Positions 1 to 4,986 of a stretch of DNA of 8,232 nt are shown here, piece by piece. A model generated the notes under the pieces. It saw only the letters and a program-made list of their open reading frames with translations. It had not been told where the DNA came from and ran no database searches. Every line of letters begins with the position of its first letter. Position 1 is the first letter of the stretch. The DNA comes from Anaerolineaceae bacterium (GTDB lineage: Bacteria; Planctomycetota; Phycisphaerae; FEN-1346; JAACEH01), in assembly GCA_011682595.1 (NCBI GenBank), contig JAACEH010000074.1, forward strand, positions 1 through 8,232. Reading direction: 5' to 3'. A program made the translations under genes and the position numbers.

Positions 1-641
1 TGGGTGGCTTGGGTGGTTGCGGCGACGGCGACGAGGGGGGGAAGGAAGAAGAGTGGGAGCCGCCGTTGCGGCCGATCAGTGTTGCAGATTCCAGGGAAGC
101 GACGCCCTCGACGAGCGAGCCGCGCGTCTATGACCCCAAGAAAACATACCAGGCGATCGTCAAGACAACCATGGGTGAGTTTCGCCTGGCCTTTTACCCC
201 AGCGAGACGCCCGAGACAGTGAAGACCTTCGTCACGCTGGCCATGCGAGGCTTCTACACAGACCTTGTGGTCCATCGCGTCATAGCCGACCTGATGATCC
301 AGACCGGCGACCCCGAGGGCACGGGCAGCGGCAACCCCGGGTTCACAGTCAAGGGCGAGTTCACCAACAGGCCGTTTGTTCCCGGTACGGTGGGCCTGGC
401 CCGGGCCGCCAATCCCAACTCGGGCAATTCGCAATGGTTCGTCTGTTTGCGGCGCAACCCGGTGTGGGACAGCCGGTATGCAGCCTTCGGCCGCGTGATC
501 GAAGGGCTCGAGGTGGCCCGCAAGATCAGTCGTGTGGAGGTCGAAGGCGACAGGGCAATCGACGTGTCGCGGCGCGACCGCCCGGTCGACCCGCCGCGAA
601 TTCTGTCAATCGAGGTGGTCGAGATTCCCTCCGACGACTGA
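1..641 (+). CDS. Cyclophilin-type peptidyl-prolyl cis-trans isomerase, probable lipoprotein (5' end missing)
   Basis: It catalyses cis-trans isomerisation of Xaa-Pro bonds, probably as a folding helper outside the cytoplasm. The gene enters from the left edge. The first readable residues are GGLGGCGDGDEGG, and LGGC fits a lipobox, so the signal peptide is mostly off-window and the Cys codon is at 18-20. An acidic linker follows, then a compact bacterial cyclophilin domain from about YQAIVKTTMGEFRL to ILSIEVVEI. Landmarks are HRVI (catalytic Arg, codon 276-278), MIQTGDPEGTGSG, GLARAANPNSGNSQWFV and AAFGRVIEG. By comparison with human CypA, Arg55, Gln63 and Phe113 are kept, Phe60 appears as Leu, and SQFF is SQWF. 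TTG at 9 could formally start an ORF, but it would destroy the lipobox logic, so I treat the CDS as partial. An FKBP isomerase follows 166 bp downstream. Confidence 0.93.
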   Translation, partial: GGLGGCGDGDEGGKEEEWEPPLRPISVADSREATPSTSEPRVYDPKKTYQAIVKTTMGEFRLAFYPSETPETVKTFVTLAMRGFYTDLVVHRVIADLMIQTGDPEGTGSGNPGFTVKGEFTNRPFVPGTVGLARAANPNSGNSQWFVCLRRNPVWDSRYAAFGRVIEGLEVARKISRVEVEGDRAIDVSRRDRPVDPPRILSIEVVEIPSDD

Positions 642-682
642 AATCCGGACGGGGTTTGCTGGCGGCCGGGGGCCGGTTCGGC

Positions 683-688
683 TATAAT
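683..688 (+). promoter_or_regulatory. -10 box (TATAAT) for the FKBP gene
   Basis: This is a perfect TATAAT in the gap after the cyclophilin gene, about 120 bp before the FKBP start. No good -35 hexamer lies 16-18 bp upstream (TGGCGG at 660-665 is the 17-bp position), so the promoter may depend on an activator or the match may be fortuitous. Transcription would start near 695 and give a leader of about 110 nt. Confidence 0.5.
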
Positions 689-709
689 ACGCCCCGTTTG
701 TCGAGGAAT

Positions 710-726
710 CGCCGTGCGGAACGGCG
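710..726 (+). other. 5'-leader hairpin ahead of the FKBP gene
   Basis: CGCCGT (710-715) pairs with ACGGCG (721-726) around a GCGGA loop, giving 6 perfect base pairs. It would sit about 15 nt into the predicted FKBP transcript. It may stabilise the 5' end of the mRNA. No T-run follows, so it is not a terminator. The function is inferred. Confidence 0.35.
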
Positions 727-792
727 GACGGCAAGTGGCGGCGGCTTGGGCTGGTAAGATCGTGAAACACATGATGCGGCGCGTTTGTGGAT

Positions 793-800
793 AAGGAGGT
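793..800 (+). promoter_or_regulatory. Strong ribosome binding site of the FKBP gene
   Basis: AAGGAGGT is close to the ideal anti-SD complement. Its 7-nt spacing to TTG 808, against 13 nt to ATG 814, decides the start codon. Confidence 0.75.
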
Positions 801-807
801 TTGAGGT

Positions 808-1875
808 TTGAGAATGAAGAAGTTGCTTGCAGTGTCGGTGGCGGTAATCTCGGTGTCCTTGACTCTGGCCATCGGGTGCGGAACCGAGGGCGACAAGGCC
901 ACGGCGGCCCAACCCGTCGCCGAGGTGAAGGCCGAGACGGCCGAGCAGGCGGCGCAGAGCGAAACGGCCAACCAGGGCAAGAAGAGCGAGCCGGCCAAGG
1001 ACGTCACCGAGTCCGAAGCGGCCACTGACCAGCCGGAGCCGGAGAAGTACGCCAAAGCCATAGCCGCGGGGCTGAAAACCGAGGAGCAGCGTATCAGCTA
1101 CTGCATTGGTCACCAGATCGGCAGCAGCTTCCGGAGAGACGAAATCGGCGACAAGATCGACATGGACATGTTCCTCCGCGGGATCAAGAACGCCTTGGCG
1201 GCGGACGATGGTCCGTTGACCATGCCGGAGAAGCGCGAGATCATGATGGCCTTCTTCACCAATCTGAAAAAGGAGAGGATCGAACGTCTTCGTCGGCTGG
1301 CCGAGAAGAACAAGAAGGCCGGTGAGGCGTTCCTGGCTGAGAACGCCAAGAAGGAAGGTATCGTCGTCCGCGAAAGTGGCATCCAGTACAAGGTGCTTGT
1401 CGAGGGTGACGGTCCGAAGCCCGGGGCGCGCGACATTGTCACGGTCAACTATCGCGGCACGCTGATTGACGGAACTGAGTTCGACAGTTCATACACAAGA
1501 GGCAAACCGGCCGAATTCGGGATCAATCAGGTGGTGCCTGGTTGGAGCGAGGCCCTGTCGCTGATGCCCGTGGGCTCGAAGTGGCAACTGTTCATTCCCG
1601 GGGAACTGGCCTACGGTGAGCGGGGCAACCGCAACATTGAGCCCAACTCCACGCTGATCTTCGAGATCGAATTGTTGGGCACCAGGAAAGGCCCTGAGCC
1701 GCGGCAACGTCCGCGTCCGCCGCGTCCCGGGCTCACGCCGAAACCGTTAGGTGGCCACGGCAAACCCGGCGCCGAGAAACCCCACGCCGGCGGTCTTGGC
1801 AAACCCGCCGCGCAGCCGAAACCGGTTGAGACGAAGTCGGAAGGTTCCGCCGGAAAGACCGACGGCGGCAACTGA
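808..1875 (+). CDS. FKBP-type peptidyl-prolyl isomerase, FkpA/Mip-like lipoprotein
   Basis: A prolyl isomerase probably anchored in the envelope and helping extracytoplasmic proteins fold. With the TTG start it has 355 residues. The signal peptide at 1-23 ends in LAIG-C24, a somewhat weak lipobox with Ala at -3. A low-complexity Ala/Glu/Lys linker spans about 25-78. A helical FKBP N-terminal dimerisation-type domain spans about 79-183 (YCIGHQIGSSFRRD near 98-111, charged helix 140-180). The FKBP catalytic domain spans about 190-291. Its pocket residues match FKBP12: Tyr215, Asp226, Phe237, Val242-Val243, Trp246 and Tyr269. A Pro/Gly/Lys-rich tail at 292-355 is unusual for FkpA/Mip. Start choice: AAGGAGGT (793-800) lies 7 nt before TTG 808 but 13 nt before ATG 814, so TTG fits better. 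The two proteins differ by two residues. It has its own promoter box and a following terminator, so it is probably monocistronic. Confidence 0.94.
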   Translation: MRMKKLLAVSVAVISVSLTLAIGCGTEGDKATAAQPVAEVKAETAEQAAQSETANQGKKSEPAKDVTESEAATDQPEPEKYAKAIAAGLKTEEQRISYCIGHQIGSSFRRDEIGDKIDMDMFLRGIKNALAADDGPLTMPEKREIMMAFFTNLKKERIERLRRLAEKNKKAGEAFLAENAKKEGIVVRESGIQYKVLVEGDGPKPGARDIVTVNYRGTLIDGTEFDSSYTRGKPAEFGINQVVPGWSEALSLMPVGSKWQLFIPGELAYGERGNRNIEPNSTLIFEIELLGTRKGPEPRQRPRPPRPGLTPKPLGGHGKPGAEKPHAGGLGKPAAQPKPVETKSEGSAGKTDGGN

Positions 1876-1937
1876 TCGTGGGGTCCGGCTGTCGGAGTCG
1901 GCGAAGTCCAGGGGCAACCATTGCGAGATTGTCAGGC

Positions 1938-1968
1938 CCAGGGGCGACCGTTCGGGGTCGCCCTTTGG
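1938..1968 (+). terminator. Intrinsic terminator after the FKBP gene
   Basis: GGGCGACC (1942-1949) pairs perfectly with GGTCGCCC (1956-1963) around a 6-nt GTTCGG loop, giving 8 GC-rich pairs. G1941-U1964 and A1940-U1965 can extend it. TTT at 1964-1966 is a short T-run. It lies 66-90 bp after the FKBP stop and before the SRP RNA promoter, as expected for a unit boundary. The T-run is short, so efficiency is uncertain. Confidence 0.6.
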
Positions 1969-2030
1969 CATTCCCGCCAACTGTCGTAATGGGTCCTGGT
2001 GCCCCGCAAACGGCAGTTCGGCGATTTTTC

Positions 2031-2058
2031 TCGACCTCCGGACCGTAAGTGGTACAAT
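2031..2058 (+). promoter_or_regulatory. Sigma-70-like promoter of the SRP RNA / dnaX unit
   Basis: TCGACC (2031-2036, 4 of 6 to TTGACA), a 16-bp spacer, then TACAAT (2053-2058, 5 of 6 to TATAAT). Transcription would start near 2065, about 50 nt before the mature SRP RNA end at 2114. That implies 5' trimming, as happens for Bacillus scRNA. It overlaps a sigma-54-like element on the same strand. Confidence 0.5.
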
Positions 2059-2065
2059 AGTTGCT
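2050..2065 (+). promoter_or_regulatory. Candidate sigma-54 (-24/-12) promoter element
   Basis: TGGTAC-AATAG-TTGCT matches the RpoN consensus TGGCAC-N5-TTGCW at 10 of 11 specified positions, including the essential GG (2051-2052) and GC (2063-2064) 12 bp apart. The start would be near 2076. The gene for sigma-54 itself ends the downstream cluster. The overlap with the sigma-70-like -10 box could mean alternative or competing use. No enhancer-binding-protein site was recognised, and a chance match is possible. Confidence 0.35.
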
Positions 2066-2113
2066 CAGGGGGTCATCTCCCTTCGGTACAACCGATCTTT
2101 GCTAATGGAAAAT

Positions 2114-2385
2114 GGGCCGTGCTACGTGGGGCGTTAGCGGTGTCCTGTAACCTGCCATCCGCTTCAGCAGGGCGGAATTCCTTTCCGAGGGACGTCGGCG
2201 GGTCTTGTGTTCGGCGCCACCGGGTGTTGACGGTTGGACCCCATGCGATGGGCGTCTGGTGAACCTGGTCAGGGCGGAGACGCAGCAGCCATAAGCTTGT
2301 TCGCTCATGCGCCGTGGGACCTTCCAACCCGAGCTACGGAGCGTCGACGCTCTCCTGTCGCGTTTCGAAGAAAGGTGCACGGCCC
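2114..2385 (+). ncRNA. ffs: Signal recognition particle RNA, large type with Alu domain
   Basis: RNA core of the signal recognition particle. It binds Ffh and guides nascent membrane and secreted proteins to FtsY. The ends pair perfectly: GGGCCGUGC (2114-2122) with GCACGGCCC (2377-2385), giving about 272 nt, close to B. subtilis scRNA (about 271 nt). Alu domain: UGUAA at 2146-2150, then CCTGC (2151-2155) pairing with GCAGG (2167-2171). Helix 5 pairs include GGTTGGA (2232-2238) with TCCAACC (2323-2329), and ATGGGCG (2248-2254) with CGCTCAT (2302-2308, one G-U). Domain IV is clear: UCAGG (2269-2273) faces AGCAG (2284-2288), capped by GCG-GAGA-CGC (2274-2283), a GNRA loop. The flank AAAGGTGCACGG resembles the B. 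subtilis 3' end. The position just before dnaX also matches Bacillus. No protein-coding gene fits in 1876-2475. Confidence 0.95.
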
Positions 2386-2399
2386 TTGACATTTTAAGC

Positions 2400-2432
2400 G
2401 CGGCGAGTCTCAGGGCCGCCTTTAGAGTTTTT
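2400..2432 (+). terminator. Weak terminator/attenuator between SRP RNA and dnaX
   Basis: GCGGC (2400-2404) pairs with GCCGC (2415-2419) over a 10-nt loop. CTTT follows, and after AGAG a TTTTT run (2428-2432). The stem is short and the T-run is displaced, so partial termination fits better: most transcripts would end after the SRP RNA and some would continue into dnaX. No clear separate dnaX promoter is visible. Confidence 0.4.
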
Positions 2433-2475
2433 CTCGCGACTTTTCTAATGACGCTGGCGCCAGGGATGGACGACT

Positions 2476-3972
2476 ATGGCTTACACGGTTCTGGCTCGTC
2501 GCTATCGGCCGCAAACCTTCGATGAGGTCATCGGTCAGGAGGCGGTGGTCCGCACCCTCAGGAACGCCATCAGCGCCGACCGGGTGGCCCACGCTTACCT
2601 GTTTACCGGCACCCGCGGGGTGGGCAAGACGACCATGGCCCGGCTGCTGGCCAAGGCCCTGAATTGTGAGCAGGGTCCGACGCCCGACCCCTGCGGCAAG
2701 TGCGAGTGCTGCAAGCGCGTCGGCAGCGGCGACGATATCGACGTCATCGAGATCGACGGGGCCTCCCACACCGGCGTCGACAGCATCCGCGAACTGCGCT
2801 CCAACGCCATCTACGCCCCGGCCCGCAGCCGGTTCAAGATCTACATCATCGACGAGGTGCACATGCTCTCGACCGGGGCCTTCAACGCCCTGCTCAAGAC
2901 GCTCGAAGAGCCGCCCGAGCACGTCAAGTTCATCTTCGCCACGACCGACCCGCAGAAAGTGCCGAACACGATTCACAGCCGTTGCCAGAGGTTTGATTTT
3001 CGCAGCGTGCCGGCCGAGACGATCGCCACCTACCTGGGTAAACTCTGCCGCAAGGAGAAGGTCAAGGCCGAGAAAGAGGCTTTGCAGATTATCGCCCGCG
3101 AAGGTCGCGGCAGCGTTCGCGACGCCCTGACACTTCTGGACCAGGCCATCACCCTCTGCAACGGCGACATTACGGCCGGACCGGTGCTGGAGGCGCTGGG
3201 CCTGGGTGGCAGCGAACAATTCTTCGGGCTGCTCGATGCCCTGGCCGACGGCGACGTCGCACAGGCCCTGAAGCTGCTGGAGGCGGCCTTGAACGAAGGC
3301 GCCGAGTGTGGCGAGTTTGTCGATCACCTGCTCGACCATCTGCGCTCACTTCTGCTGGTGAAGATGGTGGGCCTCAAAGCGCCGGGCCTGGAGGCCACGG
3401 GCGAAGAGCGCAAGCGATTGAAGACCCAGGCCGAGAAGTTCACCGAGGACCGCCTGACGCTGGCCCTGGAGCTGGTCGGCGAGACGCGGTTCCGGCTGCG
3501 GGGTCTGCCGCACGGCCGCCCGCTGGTCGAACTGGTCCTGGTGCAGTTGGCGCGGTTGCCGGACTTCGCCTCGATCAGCGAGACGCTCGAACAATTGCAG
3601 TCTGTGGCGGCAAATCCGGCGGCCGGCGGCGCCTCGAGCGGTCGTGCGCCGGGTGAGGACGAAAAAAAAAAGTCTGAGTCCGTAACGGCGCCCGCCGGCC
3701 CCGCCGGTGTCGCCGGTGTCGCCGGTGCGGAGGACGAGCAGGACCGCCCGCCGGCCAGGAAGTGGGTCGAGGATTTCAGCAGCGTTAAGGATTCGACATT
3801 GCCCGGCGCCGAGACGCCGGAGACGGCCGCCGCGCCGCCGGCCCACCTGCGGAGCCTGAACCAGGCCCAGCAGCAGGAGTTGCGGAACGACCCGGCGGTT
3901 CAGAAGATTCTGAGCTTGTTCGAAGGCGAGATCATCGACATGCGGCACGGCGAAGTTGGAGGGGACGAATAA
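2476..3972 (+). CDS. dnaX: DNA polymerase III subunits gamma and tau
   Basis: Clamp-loader ATPase of the replicative polymerase, loading the beta sliding clamp; tau also tethers polymerase and helicase. Length is 498 residues. The AAA+ core opens with ARRYRPQTFDEVIGQE. Walker A is GTRGVGKT (45-52). The zinc cysteines are Cys64, Cys73, Cys76 and Cys79. Walker B is IIDEVH (124-129), sensor 1 ATTD (155-158), and the SRC arginine finger Arg169. Clamp-loader domains follow to about residue 370, then a low-complexity linker. The tau C-terminus ends in DPAVQKILSLFEGEIIDMR. Start ATG 2476 has only a weak GGGA-type site, and no better in-frame ATG is near. The linker carries an A10 run with a slippery heptamer (described separately) predicting a gamma of about 400 residues. 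Residues 408-418 carry an AGV-AGV-AGA repeat. The stop is one base before ybaB. Confidence 0.97.
   Translation: MAYTVLARRYRPQTFDEVIGQEAVVRTLRNAISADRVAHAYLFTGTRGVGKTTMARLLAKALNCEQGPTPDPCGKCECCKRVGSGDDIDVIEIDGASHTGVDSIRELRSNAIYAPARSRFKIYIIDEVHMLSTGAFNALLKTLEEPPEHVKFIFATTDPQKVPNTIHSRCQRFDFRSVPAETIATYLGKLCRKEKVKAEKEALQIIAREGRGSVRDALTLLDQAITLCNGDITAGPVLEALGLGGSEQFFGLLDALADGDVAQALKLLEAALNEGAECGEFVDHLLDHLRSLLLVKMVGLKAPGLEATGEERKRLKTQAEKFTEDRLTLALELVGETRFRLRGLPHGRPLVELVLVQLARLPDFASISETLEQLQSVAANPAAGGASSGRAPGEDEKKKSESVTAPAGPAGVAGVAGAEDEQDRPPARKWVEDFSSVKDSTLPGAETPETAAAPPAHLRSLNQAQQQELRNDPAVQKILSLFEGEIIDMRHGEVGGDE
3652..3715 (+). promoter_or_regulatory. Predicted dnaX gamma/tau frameshift (slippage) site
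   Basis: Ten A's at 3662-3671 followed by G give codons GAA AAA AAA AAG. The heptamer A AAA AAG (3666-3672) is in the correct phase and is the E. coli dnaX slippery sequence. After a -1 shift the next codons are GTC TGA (stop 3675-3677), giving a product ending at about residue 400. In the +1 frame TAA at 3683-3685 stops after four codons, so transcript slippage either way also truncates. Possible stimulators are SD-like GGTGAGGA (3652-3659) and a hairpin with CGGCG (3686-3690) pairing CGCCG (3711-3715), with CCGG/CCGG inside. Hairpin placement (13 nt after the heptamer) is further than in E. coli. Confidence 0.7.
3703..3729 (+). repeat. 9-bp tandem repeat inside dnaX
   Basis: GCCGGTGTC occurs twice in tandem (3703-3711, 3712-3720), followed by GCCGGTGCG (3721-3729). 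In frame it encodes AGV-AGV-AGA in the flexible linker just after the slippery site. Copy number could vary between strains without breaking the reading frame. It also forms the 3' arm of the possible frameshift hairpin. Confidence 0.7.
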
Positions 3973-3973
3973 A

Positions 3974-4312
3974 ATGTTTGGCGACCTGGCTGGAATGCTC
4001 AAGAAAGTTCAGCAGATGCAGAAGCAGATGCAGGAGGCCAAGCAGTCGCTCGAAGACCGCCAGGTCGAAGGCCGGTCGGGCGGCGGCATGGTTACTGTGA
4101 CGACTAACGGTCGCGGGGAGATTCTCAGTCTGAAGATCAGCCCCGAGGTGGTCGATCCCGAGAAGGTGGAGCTTCTGGAGGATCTGGTCCGTGCCGCCGT
4201 GCGGCAGACGAACGAACAAAGCCGGAAGCTGATCAAGGACGAGATAGGCAAAGCCGTTGGCGGGCTGGGCATTCCCGGCATCGGCCGCCTGCTGGGCGAT
4301 TTTGGAATGTAA
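3974..4312 (+). CDS. ybaB: YbaB/EbfC family nucleoid-associated protein
   Basis: A small dimeric DNA-binding protein linked to nucleoid structure and recombination repair. Its gene lies between dnaX and recR in many bacteria. Length is 112 residues, near the family norm. It opens with MFGDLAGMLKKVQQMQKQMQEAKQSL, the typical amphipathic N-terminal helix. GGGMVTVTTNGRGEILSLKISPEVV gives the beta-strand core, followed by DPEKVELLEDLVRAAVRQTNEQSRKL and a Gly-rich end IPGIGRLL. ATG 3974 is chosen: GGAGGGG (3958-3964) sits 9 nt upstream inside the end of dnaX. An upstream in-frame TTG (3956) would add six residues unlike the family start and would overlap that site. Only one base separates it from dnaX, so translation is probably coupled. 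Confidence 0.95.
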   Translation: MFGDLAGMLKKVQQMQKQMQEAKQSLEDRQVEGRSGGGMVTVTTNGRGEILSLKISPEVVDPEKVELLEDLVRAAVRQTNEQSRKLIKDEIGKAVGGLGIPGIGRLLGDFGM

Positions 4313-4351
4313 ACGAGTCGGGTGGCCCATCGAAGGCTTGGGGACATTCAT

Positions 4352-4954
4352 ATGGCCGAAGCTTCACCAACCCTGGCGAATCTGATTCGCGAATTGACGC
4401 GATTGCCGGGCATCGGGGCCCGCAGCGCCGAGCGACTGGCCTTCCACCTGCTCAGCGCCCCACAGGAGGAAGCCCTGGCCCTGGCCCGGGCGATCACCGA
4501 TATGCGCAGCCGGCTGACCGAATGCTCGGTCTGCCATGATCTGGCCGACGCCGACCCGTGCGCAATTTGTGGCGACCAGTCGCGCGAGCGCAGCCTCATC
4601 TGCGTGGTCGAGACCTCCCGCGACGTGGCCCGGATCGAGGGCACGGGGTTGTTCAAGGGCCTGTACCATGTGCTAAAGGGGCACGTCGCCCCGGCCGAAG
4701 GCGTGGGACCGGACGACCTGACCATCGGCCCACTGGTCAATCGCGTCGAGTCCGGCGGCGTCGAGGAGATCATTCTGGCCACCAATCCGACGCTGCAGAG
4801 TGACGCGACGGCGCTGGAAGTCGCCGAGCGGCTCAAGGGGACGAAGGTCCGCATAACGCGGCTGGCTCGTGGCCTGCCGGCCGGGGGGACCTTGGAATAC
4901 GTGAGCCGCAACGTGTTGTCGGACGCCCTCTCGGGTCGGCAGCAGGTGAAGTGA
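4352..4954 (+). CDS. recR: Recombination protein RecR
   Basis: Works with RecF/RecO to load RecA at gapped DNA. Length is 200 residues, as in E. coli (201). In order: helix-hairpin-helix with LPGIG at 18-22, zinc finger Cys58, Cys61, Cys70 and Cys73, then a Toprim domain from about 81 (LICVVE with Glu87, GLYHVLKGHVAP at 103-114, IILATNPT at 140-147). The C-terminal motif is LARGLPAGGTLEYV (171-184). Two differences from the usual family sequence as I recall it: TLQSDATA at 147-154 where TVEGEATA is common, and EYVSRNVL where an Asp usually follows the Tyr region. ATG 4352 is preferred over the in-frame GTG 4322 because the family begins almost directly with the L-I-x-x-L-x-x-LPGIG helix. GGGGA (4340-4344) is 7 nt upstream. 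It lies 39 bp after ybaB, in the same probable operon. Confidence 0.96.
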   Translation: MAEASPTLANLIRELTRLPGIGARSAERLAFHLLSAPQEEALALARAITDMRSRLTECSVCHDLADADPCAICGDQSRERSLICVVETSRDVARIEGTGLFKGLYHVLKGHVAPAEGVGPDDLTIGPLVNRVESGGVEEIILATNPTLQSDATALEVAERLKGTKVRITRLARGLPAGGTLEYVSRNVLSDALSGRQQVK

Positions 4955-4956
4955 AC

Positions 4957-4971
4957 CGGCCGCGAAGGCCG
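4957..4971 (+). other. Small hairpin between recR and rpoN
   Basis: CGGCC (4957-4961) and GGCCG (4967-4971) pair around GCGAA, directly after the recR stop and before the weak rpoN ribosome site (GGGA 4977-4980). No T-run follows, so it is not a terminator. It might be an mRNA-processing or stability element; this is inference. Confidence 0.3.
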
Positions 4972-4986
4972 ATTATGGGATAAGCG

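Noticed and set aside
664..676. GGCC/CCGG-rich palindromic stretch as terminator of the cyclophilin gene
   Set aside because: The stem is only 4 bp around GGG, no T-run follows, and it lies just upstream of the TATAAT box. More likely GC-rich background.
2386..2391. Perfect TTGACA as a -35 box for dnaX
   Set aside because: No acceptable -10 hexamer lies 16-18 bp downstream (TCTCAG/CTCAGG). It directly abuts the SRP RNA terminal helix.
1999..2392. Short open frames on both strands across 1999-2392
   Set aside because: They overlap the SRP RNA, whose pairing and conserved motifs explain the sequence. The translations resemble no protein.
2422..3339. A 305-codon - strand open frame opposite the dnaX ATPase domain
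   Set aside because: It is a shadow of dnaX. Its Val/Ala/Asp/Gly-rich translation has no motif and no ribosome site of note.
3956..3973. TTG 3956 as an earlier ybaB start
   Set aside because: It would swallow the GGAGGGG ribosome site and add six residues before the canonical MFGDLAGMLKK start.
4322..4351. GTG 4322 as an earlier recR start
   Set aside because: It adds ten residues not typical of RecR and lacks a clear ribosome site. ATG 4352 gives the normal family length.
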